Source: an uncultured Flavobacteriales bacterium
Lineage (GTDB): Bacteria; Bacteroidota; Bacteroidia; Flavobacteriales_E; Vicingaceae
Direction: 5' to 3'
DNA: 61,101 bases
Assembly (NCBI GenBank): GCA_905479325.1
Contig: CAJQLW010000058.1
Span: 1-61,101 of the forward strand
Each line of letters begins with the position of its first letter. The stretch's first letter is position 1. The notes under the pieces were generated by a model, which made no database searches, was not told the origin of the DNA, and saw only the letters and a program-made list of their open reading frames with translations. The translations under genes and the position numbers were made by a program. Positions 46,445 through 56,982 of this stretch are shown in pieces.

Positions 46445-46822
46445 TTATTTAGTAGCCTTCTTCTTGTTAGCAACTGTTTTCTTTTTACCTTTTCTCGTAC
46501 GAGCGTTGTTCTTGGTTTTTTGACCTCTTAAAGGAAGACCTGATCTGTGACGAACACCTCTGTAACATCCAATATCCATTAAACGCTTAATGTTCAATTG
46601 AACCTCAGAACGTAAAGATCCTTCAACCGTAAATTCATCTGTTATGAGTTGTCTGATCTTACCCAAATCATCATCATCCCAGTCTTGAACCTTCTTGTCA
46701 ACACTTACACCTGCTTTATCAAGAATTGATTGAGCTGAGCTCCTTCCAATTCCATAGATATAGGTTAAACCTATTACTCCTCGCTTGTTTTTTGGTAAAT
46801 CAATACCTGCTATTCTAGCCAT
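46445..46822 (-). CDS. rpsM: 30S ribosomal protein S13
   Basis: 125 residues. It bridges 30S and 50S in the head. N-terminal [24 protein letters not shown] is characteristic, and the C-terminus ([21 protein letters not shown]) reaches the P-site region. The tail is Lys-rich. Confidence 0.98.
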   Translation of the reverse strand: MARIAGIDLPKNKRGVIGLTYIYGIGRSSAQSILDKAGVSVDKKVQDWDDDDLGKIRQLITDEFTVEGSLRSEVQLNIKRLMDIGCYRGVRHRSGLPLRGQKTKNNARTRKGKKKTVANKKKATK

Positions 46823-46837
46823 AAATAATGTTTTTTC

Positions 46838-46954
46838 TTATCCTTGTCTTTGCTTGAACTTAGGATTCTTCTTGTTAATAACATATAATCGCCCTTTTCT
46901 TCGAACGATTTTGCAATCAGCACTTCTTTTCTTAATTGATGCTCTTATTTTCAT
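46838..46954 (-). CDS. rpmJ: 50S ribosomal protein L36
   Basis: 38 residues, beginning [20 protein letters not shown] and ending NPKFKQRQG. Only one Cys (14) remains of the usual three Cys and one His zinc ligands, so this is the zinc-independent form. It lies between infA and rpsM as expected. Confidence 0.97.
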   Translation of the reverse strand: MKIRASIKKRSADCKIVRRKGRLYVINKKNPKFKQRQG

Positions 46955-47002
46955 GAGTCTTAGTTTATTGTTACACTAATAATAGTGAAAAATATTCAAA
47001 AT

Positions 47003-47221
47003 TTACTTGTATCTATAAGTTATCCGTCCTTTAGACAAGTCGTATGGCGACATCTCTACCTTTACCTTATCTCCCGGCAATAATTTGATGTAGTACATTC
47101 TCATCTTCCCAGAAATATGTGCTGTTATGATATGCCCATTTTCTAGCTCTACTCTAAACATTGCATTCGACAATGCCTCTGTTACTGTACCATCTTGTTC
47201 TATTGACGCTTGTTTAGCCAT
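47003..47221 (-). CDS. infA: Translation initiation factor IF-1
   Basis: 72 residues. It binds the A site of the 30S subunit during initiation; a single OB-fold ([34 protein letters not shown]). The C-terminal [12 protein letters not shown] is the family ending. It lies directly after map (6 nt). Confidence 0.98.
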   Translation of the reverse strand: MAKQASIEQDGTVTEALSNAMFRVELENGHIITAHISGKMRMYYIKLLPGDKVKVEMSPYDLSKGRITYRYK

Positions 47222-47227
47222 TTACTA

Positions 47228-48007
47228 TTACTTATTCTTATTTTTTAATACTTCTTCAATCAAATCGTGAGTTGACAAAACTTCAGCTGCTCCTCTTCTA
47301 ATTACCACATCGTGCTCGAAATGTGCAGAGGGTAAACCATCCTTTGTTACTATTGCCCATCCATCGTCATCTTGCCTAACATGTCTCTTCCCCATATTGA
47401 TCATAGGTTCTATTGCTATAACCAAACCTTCTTTCAATTTCACTCCTTGCCCACGTTTTCCGTAATTAGGAACTTGAGGCTCCTCGTGTAACTTTTTACC
47501 CAATCCGTGTCCTACCAATTCTCTTACTACACCATATCCATTATCCTCTGCTATTTTTTGCACAGCATAACCAATATCTCCAACTCTATTACCAACTACT
47601 GCAGCCTCAATACCGGCTCTCAAACACTCCTTAGTCGTATTCAACAACCTTTTAATGTCTTGGGAAACATCTCCCACTTCAAAAGTGTACGCCACATCTC
47701 CATAAAATTCATTCATTAAAACTCCACAATCAACAGAAACTATATCTCCATTTTTTAAGGGCATTTTTGAAGGAATTCCATGTACCACTTGTGAATTTAT
47801 TGAAATACACAGTGTATTTGGAAAATCATACATTCCTTTGAATCCCGGTATACCTCCGTTGTCTCTGATAAACTCTTCCGCAATGTCATCTAACTTTACA
47901 GTATCAACACCGGGCTCTATTAGTTTAGCAACTTCAGCTAACGTTTTTCCAACAAGTAAAGAACTCTCTCTTATTAACTCTATCTCCTCTTCAGTCTTCA
48001 AATACAT
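47228..48007 (-). CDS. map: Methionine aminopeptidase type I
   Basis: 259 residues. It removes the initiator methionine from nascent proteins. The metal-binding residues are in place: His in VVHGIPS, Asp in SVDCGVLMNEFYGDVA, His in ELVGHGLGKKLHEEPQ, Glu in VIAIEPMINMG and in AHFEHDVVI. It lacks the N-terminal zinc finger (type Ia). It lies between secY and infA. Confidence 0.97.
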   Translation of the reverse strand: MYLKTEEEIELIRESSLLVGKTLAEVAKLIEPGVDTVKLDDIAEEFIRDNGGIPGFKGMYDFPNTLCISINSQVVHGIPSKMPLKNGDIVSVDCGVLMNEFYGDVAYTFEVGDVSQDIKRLLNTTKECLRAGIEAAVVGNRVGDIGYAVQKIAEDNGYGVVRELVGHGLGKKLHEEPQVPNYGKRGQGVKLKEGLVIAIEPMINMGKRHVRQDDDGWAIVTKDGLPSAHFEHDVVIRRGAAEVLSTHDLIEEVLKNKNK

Positions 48008-48016
48008 AACTTGACC

Positions 48017-49357
48017 TTATCCTGCCATGTTTATGCTAGAACGACCTTTTATCCTTCCCGACTTCATCAAACCATCATAGTGTCTCATTAACAAATGACT
48101 TTCAATCTGCTGAAGTGTATCTAATACAACTCCTACCATAATCAACAATGATGTTCCTCCAAAAAATTGAGAGAACTGACCATTAACACCTGCTTTTGCT
48201 GCAAAGGCGGGTAATATGGCAACTATTGCTAAAAAGATAGAACCTGGTAATGTTATCCTCGATAAAATAGTATCTAAGAACTCCGCAGTTCTTTTACCGG
48301 GCTTAACACCCGGAACAAATCCACCATTTTTCTTCATATCATCTGCCATTTGATTAGGGTTCACAGTTACTGCTGTATAGAAGTAAGTGAAAGCAATAAT
48401 CATAATTGCAAAAATCAAATTATACCAAAAACCGGTAAAATCACTTAATGCTTGAGTTACTCCTGAAAGTGAATCTGTATCAGCAAAACCCACTAACGTA
48501 ATTGGAATAAACATTATTGCTTGCGCAAAAATGATTGGCATTACACCAGCAGCATTAACTTTTAATGGAATATATTGTCTAACACCACCGTACTGCTTAT
48601 TCCCTACAACTCTTTTTGCGAATTGCACAGGCACCCTTCGGGTTCCCTGAACTAACAATATAGTTGCTATAATCACAAGTAGCAAGATCACTAATTCAAC
48701 TAATAGAATAACCAAACCGCCACCATTTATTCTTGAGGCGAACTCAGCTACAAAAGCAAATGGCAGATTGGCAATAATTCCAATCATAATGATTAAAGAA
48801 ATTCCATTGCCTAAGCCTTTCTCTGTAATTCTTTCTCCTAACCACATCACAAACATTGTTCCTGTGATCAATATAATAACAGTAGAAACCCACCAGAAAG
48901 CATCATCAGGACGAACCATCGCACCACCTTGCGTGAATGCAGGAACTTGTGAAGCTATATAAGGACCAGCTTGGAAACCAACAATTGCAATCGTTAGCAT
49001 TCTTGTAATCTGATTGATCCTTCTTCTTCCACTCTCTCCTTCCTTCTGAAGTTTTTGAAAATAAGGTATCGCAATTCCCAAAAGTTGAACTACAATCGAA
49101 GCAGAAATATATGGCATGATACCTAAAGCAAAAATTGAGGCTCTTGAAAAAGCTCCACCTGCAAAAAGGTTTAATAAGTCAGCAATTCCTCCTCCGTTAT
49201 TTGCATTCGCTACCTCTAAAGCAGCAGAATCAACACCAGGCAATACGATAAAAGAACCTAAACGATAAATCAAAAGCAATCCAAGAGTGTTAATTATTCT
49301 CACTCTTAGATCCTCAATCGTCCAAATATTCTTTAAAGTTTCTAAAAAACGTTTCAT
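48017..49357 (-). CDS. secY: Preprotein translocase subunit SecY
   Basis: 446 residues, ten transmembrane segments. It forms the protein-conducting channel with SecE and SecG. It starts KRFLETLKNIWTIEDLRVRII, with GLLLIYRLGSFIVLPGVD in TM1 and the SYF/SLIIM region in the middle. It is located after rplO, the usual place in the spc operon. Its Sec substrates include all the T9SS and outer-membrane proteins found elsewhere in the window. Confidence 0.97.
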   Translation of the reverse strand: MKRFLETLKNIWTIEDLRVRIINTLGLLLIYRLGSFIVLPGVDSAALEVANANNGGGIADLLNLFAGGAFSRASIFALGIMPYISASIVVQLLGIAIPYFQKLQKEGESGRRRINQITRMLTIAIVGFQAGPYIASQVPAFTQGGAMVRPDDAFWWVSTVIILITGTMFVMWLGERITEKGLGNGISLIIMIGIIANLPFAFVAEFASRINGGGLVILLVELVILLLVIIATILLVQGTRRVPVQFAKRVVGNKQYGGVRQYIPLKVNAAGVMPIIFAQAIMFIPITLVGFADTDSLSGVTQALSDFTGFWYNLIFAIMIIAFTYFYTAVTVNPNQMADDMKKNGGFVPGVKPGKRTAEFLDTILSRITLPGSIFLAIVAILPAFAAKAGVNGQFSQFFGGTSLLIMVGVVLDTLQQIESHLLMRHYDGLMKSGRIKGRSSINMAG

Positions 49358-49360
49358 AAA

Positions 49361-49813
49361 TTATGCTATAGTTTCAGTAGAACCACCCTTCGCCTCAATA
49401 GCCTCTTTCGCGCTTTTTGAGAATCCATGAGCTTTAACAGTAACTTTTGCGTCAACTGTACCTCTACCTAAAATCTTCACTAATGTATTTCTATTTGCTA
49501 ATCCATTGTCTATTAAAACATCTAAATCGATTGTTTCAATGTTCTTTGAAGTTGCAAGAGTCTGAATAGTGTCTAAATTAATTCCTTTGAACTCTTTTCT
49601 GTTGATATTCGTAAAACCAAATTTAGGAACTCTTCTTTGCAATGGCATTTGACCACCTTCAAATCCTATTTTCTTAGAATATCCAGATCTAGACTTGGCA
49701 CCTTTATGACCTCTAGCAGAAGTACCACCTCTACCAGAACCTTCACCTCTACCAACTCTTTTTCCTTTATTTTTTACTGAACCTTCTGCAGGCGTCAAAT
49801 TACTTAAATCCAT
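49361..49813 (-). CDS. rplO: 50S ribosomal protein L15
   Basis: 150 residues. The N-terminal Gly/Arg-rich part (GRGEGSGRGGTSARGHKGAKSRSG) threads through 23S rRNA, and the C-terminal globular part is normal. The stop lies 3 nt before the secY start. Confidence 0.98.
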   Translation of the reverse strand: MDLSNLTPAEGSVKNKGKRVGRGEGSGRGGTSARGHKGAKSRSGYSKKIGFEGGQMPLQRRVPKFGFTNINRKEFKGINLDTIQTLATSKNIETIDLDVLIDNGLANRNTLVKILGRGTVDAKVTVKAHGFSKSAKEAIEAKGGSTETIA

Positions 49814-49832
49814 GATAAATCTTTTAAGCTAG

Positions 49833-50012
49833 TTATACTTTTTCTACCGAAACAAGGTGTTTTACCTTATTTATCATTCCCAAAACCTGAGGAGTATCTT
49901 CATGCTCTACAGTCTTTTGGTTTCTTGTTAAACCTAAAGCGTCAAGTGTTAACTTCTGACTTTTTGGTCTATTAATTCTACTTCTTACTTGGGTTACTTT
50001 AATCTTTGACAT
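49833..50012 (-). CDS. rpmD: 50S ribosomal protein L30
   Basis: 59 residues, starting MSKIKVTQVRSRINRPKSQK and ending NKVKHLVSVEKV, a normal-length L30. It occupies the rpsE-rplO gap in the standard spc-operon order, 11 nt after rpsE. Confidence 0.97.
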   Translation of the reverse strand: MSKIKVTQVRSRINRPKSQKLTLDALGLTRNQKTVEHEDTPQVLGMINKVKHLVSVEKV

Positions 50013-50023
50013 TTCGTTCGATT

Positions 50024-50542
50024 TTAACCGTTAAATACAACATCAAGTTCAACTCCTCTGTGTTTTGCAACAGTGTAAGCATCTCTCATTTCTTGTAACG
50101 CCTTTATTGTAGCTTTTACAACGTTATGTGGGTTAGATGATCCCTTTGACTTTGCTAGTACATCGTGAACACCTACACTCTCTAATACAGCACGCATTGC
50201 ACCACCGGCAATTACACCGGTACCATTAGAAGCAGGCTTAATGAATACTTGCGCTCCACCATACTTTGCTTCTTGTTGATGAGGAACAGTACCATTAACA
50301 ACAGGAACCTTAATTAGATTTTTCTTTGCATCGTCGATACCTTTTGAAATAGCCTCTGTTACTTCATTTGCTTTTCCTAAACCGTATCCAACGATACCAT
50401 TTTCGTTTCCTACAACAACAATTGCTGAAAAACTAAAATGTCTACCACCTTTAGTTACCTTAGTTACTCTTTGAATACCAACTAATCTATCTTTTAGTTC
50501 GATTTCACTAGACTTAACTCTCTTTGTGTTTGCGTTAGCCAT
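50024..50542 (-). CDS. rpsE: 30S ribosomal protein S5
   Basis: 172 residues. It has a double-stranded-RNA-binding-like fold with [21 protein letters not shown] and [14 protein letters not shown], and the C-terminal S5 domain with [17 protein letters not shown]. It is part of the 30S decoding-fidelity region. Confidence 0.98.
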   Translation of the reverse strand: MANANTKRVKSSEIELKDRLVGIQRVTKVTKGGRHFSFSAIVVVGNENGIVGYGLGKANEVTEAISKGIDDAKKNLIKVPVVNGTVPHQQEAKYGGAQVFIKPASNGTGVIAGGAMRAVLESVGVHDVLAKSKGSSNPHNVVKATIKALQEMRDAYTVAKHRGVELDVVFNG

Positions 50543-50565
50543 ATCTTTATAATTTCTTCTCTTTA

Positions 50566-50922
50566 TTAAAAGTTCAATCCGCCTTCTCTAGCACCTTCAG
50601 CAATAGCCTTAACTCTGCCGTGGTATAGATATCCGTTTCTATCAAAACTTACTGATGTAATACCAGCCTTAGCTGCTTTCTCAGCAATTAACTTTCCAAC
50701 TAACACAGACTTCTCTAGTTTAGTTCCTTTTTCAGAAGCTACTGATTTCTCTGTTGATGAAGCTGCAAGAATTGTACTTCCTGAATTATCATCAATTAAT
50801 TGAGCATAAATCTCTTTATTACTTCTAAAAACAGACATTCTTGGACGTTCAGCAGTACCTGTAACTACCTTACGAATTCTTCTTTTAATTCTTAGTCTTC
50901 TATTTGACTTTGTAAGTGCCAT
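50566..50922 (-). CDS. rplR: 50S ribosomal protein L18
   Basis: 118 residues. It helps bring 5S rRNA to the large subunit. Conserved parts are [34 protein letters not shown] and the C-terminal [23 protein letters not shown]. It stands between rplF and rpsE. Confidence 0.98.
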   Translation of the reverse strand: MALTKSNRRLRIKRRIRKVVTGTAERPRMSVFRSNKEIYAQLIDDNSGSTILAASSTEKSVASEKGTKLEKSVLVGKLIAEKAAKAGITSVSFDRNGYLYHGRVKAIAEGAREGGLNF

Positions 50923-50931
50923 AACTATTTA

Positions 50932-51486
50932 TTATTTAGAAGCAGACTTACCTGCTTTTCTTCTAATGAATTCTCCAACAAATCGAACACCTTTACCTTT
51001 GTATGGCTCTGGCTTTCTCATTGACTTAATTTTTGCCGCTACTTGACCGATCAACTGCTTGTCATATGACTCTAAAGTAACTATAGGGTTTTTTCCTCTT
51101 TCAGAAGCTGTAGTAACAGTAACCTCAGATGCAATTTCCATTACAATTGGATGAGAGAAACCTAAACTTAACTCCAAAATCTGACCTCTGTTTGCAGCTC
51201 TATATCCAACACCAACTAACTCAAGATCTTTTTTAAATCCCTCTGTTACTCCAATAATCATGTTGTTGATTAAAGAACGATATAAACCGTGCTTTGCTTT
51301 ATGATCTTTTTGCTCTGAATGTCTTTCCAAAACAATTGAATTCTCTTCTTTCTTAACAGTAATGTTAGAATCTACACTTTGGTGTAATTCGCCTTTAGGG
51401 CCCTTTACACTAACAAGATTCTTGTCAGAGATTGTGATCTCTATTCCTGCAGGAATTTCAATTGGTGCTAAACCGATTCGTGACAT
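50932..51486 (-). CDS. rplF: 50S ribosomal protein L6
   Basis: 184 residues, two L6 repeats. It begins MSRIGLAPIEIPAGIEI and includes the KKDLELVGVGYRA segment and the C-terminal RKPEPYKGKGVRFVGEFIRRKAGK. It lies near the sarcin-ricin loop and factor-binding site in the 50S. Confidence 0.98.
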   Translation of the reverse strand: MSRIGLAPIEIPAGIEITISDKNLVSVKGPKGELHQSVDSNITVKKEENSIVLERHSEQKDHKAKHGLYRSLINNMIIGVTEGFKKDLELVGVGYRAANRGQILELSLGFSHPIVMEIASEVTVTTASERGKNPIVTLESYDKQLIGQVAAKIKSMRKPEPYKGKGVRFVGEFIRRKAGKSASK

Positions 51487-51506
51487 GTTATTTTAAACTT
51501 AAAATT

Positions 51507-51905
51507 TTAATATATGTAGCAAAGTACTTCACCACCTACTTTTTCTCTTCTTGCTTCCTTGTCGGTTATTACACCTTTAGAAGTAGATATAATCGCAATA
51601 CCTAGACCGTTTATTACACGTGGTAAACTATCAGCTTGAGCATATTTTCTTAAACCTGGCTTACTAATTCTAGTTAGGCTTTTTATAGCCGGAACTTTAG
51701 ATACAGGATGATACTTTAATGCAATTTTAATGCTACCTTGAGGATTCTCACCTTCAACAAACTTATAGTTTAAGATATACCCCTTCTCGAAAAGAATTTT
51801 GGTCATTTCCTTCTTTAAATTTGAGGCCGGAATATCTACTATTCTATGTTTCGCACTTGATGCGTTTCTAATTCTTGTCAGAAAATCTGAAATTGGATCT
51901 GTCAT
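51507..51905 (-). CDS. rpsH: 30S ribosomal protein S8
   Basis: 132 residues. It binds 16S helix 21 and in E. coli represses the spc operon by mRNA mimicry. Conserved are [19 protein letters not shown] and the C-terminal [27 protein letters not shown]. Confidence 0.98.
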   Translation of the reverse strand: MTDPISDFLTRIRNASSAKHRIVDIPASNLKKEMTKILFEKGYILNYKFVEGENPQGSIKIALKYHPVSKVPAIKSLTRISKPGLRKYAQADSLPRVINGLGIAIISTSKGVITDKEARREKVGGEVLCYIY

Positions 51906-51920
51906 TATTCCTTATTTAAT

Positions 51921-52190
51921 TTACCAACTAGCCTTTTTAACACCAGGTATTAAACCTGAACTTGCCATCTCTCTGAAAGTTACACGTGACAAACCAAATT
52001 GTCTCATATATCCTTTAGGTCGACCAGTTAACTTACATCTGTTATGCATTCTTACCGGTGCAGAATTCTTAGGCAACTTTTGTAACCCTTCGTAATCACC
52101 TGCAGCCTTTAAAGCAGCTCTCTTTTCAGCATACTTTTCAACCATTAGTGCGCGCTTTCTCTCGCGAGCTTTCATCGATTCTTTAGCCAT
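51921..52190 (-). CDS. rpsN: 30S ribosomal protein S14 (zinc-free long form)
   Basis: 89 residues with a single Cys and no CxxC zinc pairs. It belongs to the long C- type ([22 protein letters not shown] at the start, [20 protein letters not shown] and [10 protein letters not shown] at the end). It sits in the 30S head, between rplE and rpsH. Confidence 0.97.
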   Translation of the reverse strand: MAKESMKARERKRALMVEKYAEKRAALKAAGDYEGLQKLPKNSAPVRMHNRCKLTGRPKGYMRQFGLSRVTFREMASSGLIPGVKKASW

Positions 52191-52193
52191 GGC

Positions 52194-52751
52194 TTATTGT
52201 TCGTTTTTATTTTTTTGAAATGGCATTCCAAACTCTTTCAATAGAGCTCTAGATTCTTCATTCGTTTCTGCTGTAGTAACGAAAGTGATATCCATACCAC
52301 CAATATTATTCACTTTATCAATATCAATTTCAGGAAAGATAATTTGTTCTTTAATTCCTAATGTATAGTTTCCTCTACCGTCAAAACCTTTATTACTTAT
52401 CCCTCTAAAATCTCTAGTACGTGGCAATGAAACCGATACTAAACGATCCAAAAACTCGTACATTCTTTCACCTCGTAAAGTTACTCGAACACCTACAGGC
52501 ATCCCCTTTCTTAACTTAAAGTTAGAAATATCCTTCTTTGAGAATGTAGCTACAGCCTTTTGACCAGCAATTGAGGTCATTTCTGTAATTGCAGAATCAA
52601 TTAGTTTTTTATCAGCTACAGCTTTACCTACACCTTGGTTGATACAAATTTTTTCCAATTTAGGAATTTGCATTAAACTCTTGTAGTTGAAAGCAGACAT
52701 CATGTTCTTTTTGATGTCTTCGTTGTACATTGTTTTTAATCTTGGCTCCAT
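52194..52751 (-). CDS. rplE: 50S ribosomal protein L5
   Basis: 185 residues. It carries 5S rRNA and contacts P-site tRNA. Conserved parts include [43 protein letters not shown] and the [19 protein letters not shown] segment. Its ATG overlaps the rplX stop by 1 nt (coordinate 52751). Confidence 0.98.
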   Translation of the reverse strand: MEPRLKTMYNEDIKKNMMSAFNYKSLMQIPKLEKICINQGVGKAVADKKLIDSAITEMTSIAGQKAVATFSKKDISNFKLRKGMPVGVRVTLRGERMYEFLDRLVSVSLPRTRDFRGISNKGFDGRGNYTLGIKEQIIFPEIDIDKVNNIGGMDITFVTTAETNEESRALLKEFGMPFQKNKNEQ

Positions 52752-53074
52752 TACTTAACTAGCTCTTTAGATTTCTTAAAATAACGAACAGACTTCCCGT
52801 CCTCTTGTCTTCTACCAACACGATCAACTTTACCAGTTGACGGATCTACCAACATTACATTTGAAATGTGAATAGCAGCATCTTGCTTAATGATACCACC
52901 TTCTTGGTTCGTCGCATTTGGTTTTGTGTGTTTACTGTCTTTTCTAATGTCATCACCTTCGATGATGATTCTAGATGTTGAAGGTAAAACCTTCAAAACG
53001 GTTCCTTCCTTACCTTTCGAAACACCGGCAACTACTCTTACAGCATCGCCTTTTTTAATATTTAACTTCTTCAT
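52751..53074 (-). CDS. rplX: 50S ribosomal protein L24
   Basis: 107 residues. It has a KOW motif ([24 protein letters not shown]). It is an assembly initiator that binds 23S domain I. Positioned between rplN and rplE, it shares one base with rplE. Confidence 0.97.
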   Translation of the reverse strand: MKKLNIKKGDAVRVVAGVSKGKEGTVLKVLPSTSRIIIEGDDIRKDSKHTKPNATNQEGGIIKQDAAIHISNVMLVDPSTGKVDRVGRRQEDGKSVRYFKKSKELVK

Positions 53075-53086
53075 GATATTAATCTA

Positions 53087-53455
53087 TTAAAGTACTTCAG
53101 GTGCTAATGAAACAATTTTCATAAACTTCTTATCTCTCAATTCACGAGCAACAGGTCCGAAAATACGAGTTCCTCTCATTTCTCCTGTTTGCCCTAATAA
53201 TACAACTGCATTATTATCAAATCGAATATATGACCCGTCCTGACGTCTTATCTCTTTCTTTGTTCGAACTATTACCGCTTTCGATACAGCTCCTTTTTTA
53301 ATGTTACCAGAAGGAATTGCAGACTTAACTGAAACTACTATCTGATCACCAATTGAAGCATATCTTCTTTTTGTACCGCCTAAAACTCTTATACAAAGAA
53401 CTTCCTTTGCACCACTGTTATCAGCTACCGTTAATCTAGATTCTTGCTGTATCAT
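53087..53455 (-). CDS. rplN: 50S ribosomal protein L14
   Basis: 122 residues, full length. Conserved [21 protein letters not shown] and the [14 protein letters not shown] block. It contacts 16S rRNA across the subunit interface. The stop is 12 nt before rplX. Confidence 0.98.
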   Translation of the reverse strand: MIQQESRLTVADNSGAKEVLCIRVLGGTKRRYASIGDQIVVSVKSAIPSGNIKKGAVSKAVIVRTKKEIRRQDGSYIRFDNNAVVLLGQTGEMRGTRIFGPVARELRDKKFMKIVSLAPEVL

Positions 53456-53457
53456 AA

Positions 53458-53718
53458 TTACTTCACTCTTTCAATTACTTCTACTAATCTCCAATTCTTG
53501 TTTTTACTCATTGGACGAGTTTCCATGATTTTTACAGTATCACCGATATTGCAATCATTCTTTTCATCATGGGCCATGAATTTAGAAGTCTTCTTGATAA
53601 ACTTCCCGTACATAGGGTGCTTCACCTTACTCTCAACAGCAATAGTTATGGACTTCTCCATCTTGTTGCTGACGACTACTCCAATTCTTTCTTTTCTTAA
53701 GTTTCTTGTATTTTCCAT
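53458..53718 (-). CDS. rpsQ: 30S ribosomal protein S17
   Basis: 86 residues, OB-fold binding 16S rRNA. Conserved [20 protein letters not shown] and [20 protein letters not shown]. It lies 9 nt after rpmC and 2 nt before rplN. Confidence 0.98.
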   Translation of the reverse strand: MENTRNLRKERIGVVVSNKMEKSITIAVESKVKHPMYGKFIKKTSKFMAHDEKNDCNIGDTVKIMETRPMSKNKNWRLVEVIERVK

Positions 53719-53727
53719 CGGAATACT

Positions 53728-53934
53728 TTATTTCTCTTGAGCTTGTGTCAATTCTCTTTTTCTAATCTCTGTCTTCAATCGGGCAACTGTTTTTCTAGCT
53801 ACACCAATCTGCATTGGATTCTCCAATGGAGAAACCGAATGATTCATTTTTAATTTTGCAAGAATCTCAGACTGTTCAGCTAAATTCTCTTGCAAATCAT
53901 CCGCAGTAAGATTTGTAATATCTGTTTGTTTCAT
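53728..53934 (-). CDS. rpmC: 50S ribosomal protein L29
   Basis: 68 residues, helical hairpin at the polypeptide exit. Conserved core LKMNHSVSPLENPMQIGVAR and KTVARLKTEIRKREL. It is placed between rplP and rpsQ. Confidence 0.97.
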   Translation of the reverse strand: MKQTDITNLTADDLQENLAEQSEILAKLKMNHSVSPLENPMQIGVARKTVARLKTEIRKRELTQAQEK

Positions 53935-53944
53935 CGTTTGCTAT

Positions 53945-54364
53945 TTATGCTTTGTAATCTCTTCTTACAATAAATTTCGTCTTAACAGGAAGCTTTTGTG
54001 ACGCTAATCTCATCGCCTCTTTAGCTATGTCTAAAGGAACTCCATCAGCTTCGAACAAAATTCGACCAGGCTTTGCAACAGCCACCCATAATTCAGGTGC
54101 ACCTTTACCCTTTCCCATCCTTACCTCTGCAGGCTTCTTTGTGATCGGCTTGTCAGGAAAAACACGAATCCAAATCTGACCCTCTCTTTTCATATAACGT
54201 GTAACCGCGATCCTTGCCGCCTCAATCTGACGAGCAGTTAACCAACACTCCTCAAGGGTTTTTATCGCAAAACTTCCGAATGCAATCTGGTTACCACGTC
54301 CGGCATTACCCTTCATGCGGCCCTTTTGCATTTTCCTAAACTTCGTTCTTTTCGGTTGTAACAT
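53945..54364 (-). CDS. rplP: 50S ribosomal protein L16
   Basis: 139 residues. It lines the A-site tRNA elbow region. It begins [24 protein letters not shown], with [21 protein letters not shown] and [18 protein letters not shown]. It is complete, between rpsC and rpmC. Confidence 0.98.
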   Translation of the reverse strand: MLQPKRTKFRKMQKGRMKGNAGRGNQIAFGSFAIKTLEECWLTARQIEAARIAVTRYMKREGQIWIRVFPDKPITKKPAEVRMGKGKGAPELWVAVAKPGRILFEADGVPLDIAKEAMRLASQKLPVKTKFIVRRDYKA

Positions 54365-54395
54365 TGTACTTTTATTTTAAGCTTGCTCCTTACTC

Positions 54396-55118
54396 TTAGT
54401 TATTTCTTTTCTTTCCACCTCTAAAGCCACCTCTACCTTGTTGTGACTTCGGTGCCGGCTTGTTTGATACGATATTTGGTGAAAGATCTCTCTTACCATA
54501 TATCTCTCCTTTACAGATCCAAACTTTAACTCCGATTCTACCATACGTTGTATGTGCTTCAGATAAAGCGTAATCAATATCCGCTCTAAATGTATGCAAT
54601 GGAATTCTTCCCTCTTTGTAAAACTCAGTTCTTGCCATTTCAGCACCACCAAGTCTACCGCTTACCATAATCTTAATTCCTTCAGCACCCATTCTAATGG
54701 TTGAAGCTACAGACATTTTTGCAGCTCTTCTAAAAGAGATTCGTCCTTCAATTTGTCTTGCAACACTATCAGCAACTAATTTAGCATCTAATTCAGGTCT
54801 CTTAATCTCAAAGATATTGATCTGAATGTCTTTTTTAGTTAATTTCTTTAACTCTTCCTTCAACATGTCCACATCCTTACCACCTTTTCCGATGATAATA
54901 CCTGGTCTTGATGAATTAATAGTAACTGTAACTAACTTTAATGTTCTTTCAATTACAATTTTGGAGATACTAGCTTTTTGCAGTCTCGCCATAATGTATT
55001 GACGAACCTTATCATCTTCAGCAATTTTATCACCGTAGTTTCTTCCACCGTACCAGTTTGAGTCCCACCCCTTGATGATTCCTAAACGATTTGCTATTGG
55101 ATTTGTCTTCTGTCCCAT
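54396..55118 (-). CDS. rpsC: 30S ribosomal protein S3
   Basis: 240 residues. It is located at the mRNA entrance; it has a KH domain ([18 protein letters not shown]-like, written here [18 protein letters not shown]) and a C-terminal domain with [20 protein letters not shown]. The tail is Gly/Arg/Lys-rich. Starts [22 protein letters not shown], the usual S3 N-terminus. Confidence 0.98.
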   Translation of the reverse strand: MGQKTNPIANRLGIIKGWDSNWYGGRNYGDKIAEDDKVRQYIMARLQKASISKIVIERTLKLVTVTINSSRPGIIIGKGGKDVDMLKEELKKLTKKDIQINIFEIKRPELDAKLVADSVARQIEGRISFRRAAKMSVASTIRMGAEGIKIMVSGRLGGAEMARTEFYKEGRIPLHTFRADIDYALSEAHTTYGRIGVKVWICKGEIYGKRDLSPNIVSNKPAPKSQQGRGGFRGGKKRNN

Positions 55119-55131
55119 TATTGAGTATCTC

Positions 55132-55545
55132 TTATTTTGTTATGTTTTCTACGTTTAATCTATCCACGGTTAAAGTAACATGGTTTGAACGCTTTCTAAT
55201 TCTATGACCTCTTCCTTGTGGAGCAGGACGTAATCTCTTCAACATTCTAGCACTATCTACTTTCACTTCAGATACAACTAAATGATTATCTTCTGGTCTT
55301 TCACCTTCATTTTTAGCTTCCCAATTGGCAATAGCAGAACGCAGTAACTTCTCCATTCTATTAGACGCCTCCTTAGGACTGTACTGAAGCATAGATAAAG
55401 CTTTAGAAACCTCTTCACCTCTAATCATATCAGCAACCAATCTCATTTTACGAGGTGAAGTTGGACAATTTCTTAGCATGGCAAAGCTCTTCGTCTTTTT
55501 TGCCTCTTTTGCAGCTAGTGCAGCATTTTTCTTACGTGCTCCCAT
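55132..55545 (-). CDS. rplV: 50S ribosomal protein L22
   Basis: 137 residues. Its extended loop lines the exit tunnel. There is an N-terminal Lys/Ala extension, then the core [27 protein letters not shown] and the tunnel loop [19 protein letters not shown]. It stands between rpsS and rpsC. Confidence 0.98.
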   Translation of the reverse strand: MGARKKNAALAAKEAKKTKSFAMLRNCPTSPRKMRLVADMIRGEEVSKALSMLQYSPKEASNRMEKLLRSAIANWEAKNEGERPEDNHLVVSEVKVDSARMLKRLRPAPQGRGHRIRKRSNHVTLTVDRLNVENITK

Positions 55546-55558
55546 CTTAATCTATTAT

Positions 55559-55837
55559 TTATCGTTTCCCTTTATCTTTCTTGCCACCGTGACCTCTGTA
55601 AGTTCTAGTCGGAGCAAATTCTCCTAACTTGTGCCCTACCATGTTCTCAGTTACGTAAACAGGAATGAATTTGTTACCATTATGCACAGCAATTGTCAAA
55701 CCTACCATATCAGGAGTGATCATTGATGCACGAGACCATGTCTTAATTACAGCCTTATTTGCTGAAGATTGCGCCTCATCAACTCTTTGAGCTAACTTGT
55801 AATGTACAAACGGCGGTTTTTTAAGTGAACGACTCAT
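55559..55837 (-). CDS. rpsS: 30S ribosomal protein S19
   Basis: 92 residues. It complexes with S13 in the 30S head. Begins [20 protein letters not shown], with [22 protein letters not shown] and the ending [21 protein letters not shown]. Confidence 0.98.
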   Translation of the reverse strand: MSRSLKKPPFVHYKLAQRVDEAQSSANKAVIKTWSRASMITPDMVGLTIAVHNGNKFIPVYVTENMVGHKLGEFAPTRTYRGHGGKKDKGKR

Positions 55838-55846
55838 ATTATAATC

Positions 55847-56671
55847 TTATTTCTTTCTTCTTTCGATGATGTACTTACTTGATAATTTCTTCGGTGCTCT
55901 AGTTTTATATCCTTTAGCAGGTATTCCATTTCTAGATCTTGGATGTCCTCCTGAAGAACGTCCTTCACCACCACCCATTGGGTGATCAACAGGGTTCATA
56001 ACAACACCTCTAACTCTAGATCTTCTTCCTAACCATCTTGAACGACCTGCCTTACCAGATCTTTCTAACATGTGATCAGAATTAGATACTATACCTATTG
56101 TTGCTAAACAAGTACCTAAAATTAATCTCACCTCACCTGAAGGCATCTTAATTCCAACATACTTCCCTTCTCGTGACACCAACTGCGCATAAGAACCCGC
56201 ACTTCTAGCCATTTTTGCACCTTGCTCAGGTCTTAACTCAATGTTATGAATCATAGTACCCATAGGAACTTCTGATAAATACATTGCATTACCTACCTCG
56301 GGCTCAACACCTTTTCCAGAATTTATCTCCTGTCCAACCTCTATGCCTTTTGGTGCAATAATGTATCTTTTCTCTCCATCAACGTAATTGATTAAAGCGA
56401 TACGTGCAGTTCTATACGGATCGTATTCTACAGAAGCTACTTTACCAGGAATACCAAACTTATCACGTTTGAAATCAATAGTTCTGTAACGTCTCTTATG
56501 ACCACCACCGATATTTCGCATGGTCATTTTACCCGTATTATTTCTTCCACCTTTTCTTCCCTTACCTTTCAATAATGATTTTTCAGGAGTTGCCGAGGTA
56601 ATGTCCTCAAAAGACGAAGCCACTTTGTGACGTTGCCCTGGTGTTGTTGGTTTTAATTTCTTTACTGCCAT
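55847..56671 (-). CDS. rplB: 50S ribosomal protein L2
   Basis: 274 residues. It is near the peptidyl-transferase centre and is needed for subunit association. Conserved are [19 protein letters not shown], GPxx-like [27 protein letters not shown] and the final [21 protein letters not shown] (split here in the text, one run in the gene). It is full length and 10 nt after rplW. Confidence 0.98.
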   Translation of the reverse strand: MAVKKLKPTTPGQRHKVASSFEDITSATPEKSLLKGKGRKGGRNNTGKMTMRNIGGGHKRRYRTIDFKRDKFGIPGKVASVEYDPYRTARIALINYVDGEKRYIIAPKGIEVGQEINSGKGVEPEVGNAMYLSEVPMGTMIHNIELRPEQGAKMARSAGSYAQLVSREGKYVGIKMPSGEVRLILGTCLATIGIVSNSDHMLERSGKAGRSRWLGRRSRVRGVVMNPVDHPMGGGEGRSSGGHPRSRNGIPAKGYKTRAPKKLSSKYIIERRKK

Positions 56672-56681
56672 TACTTATTTT

Positions 56682-56972
56682 CTAAATATTGCTGTAAAAG
56701 TCTATAGCATCTCCCTCTGCAAGAGTTACGATTGCTTTTTTAAACTTATTCGTTCTTCCTTCTACCCAACCAGTCTTTGTATATCTTGTCTTGTGCTTTC
56801 CTTTGTAGTTCATCGTATTTACTCTGTCTACAGAAACACCATACATTTCCTCGATTGCGCTCTTAATTTGTAATTTATTGGCATTGTGATCGACTACAAA
56901 ACCATATCTGTTTAACTCCTCTGTTAAGGCAGTCATCTTTTCTGTTATAACAGGTTTTTTTAATGTACTCAT
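56682..56972 (-). CDS. rplW: 50S ribosomal protein L23
   Basis: 96 residues from the ATG at 56972 (a TTG two codons upstream is less likely). It sits at the tunnel exit and docks trigger factor and SRP. It begins MSTLKKPVITEKMTALTEEL, with the NKLQIKSAIEEMYGVSVDRVNTMN segment and GRTNKFKKAIVTLAEGD. Confidence 0.97.
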   Translation of the reverse strand: MSTLKKPVITEKMTALTEELNRYGFVVDHNANKLQIKSAIEEMYGVSVDRVNTMNYKGKHKTRYTKTGWVEGRTNKFKKAIVTLAEGDAIDFYSNI

Positions 56973-56982
56973 GACCAATATA

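Noticed and set aside
54377-54652. Alternative-frame ORF within rpsC
   Set aside because: rpsC itself is complete and in its expected operon place.
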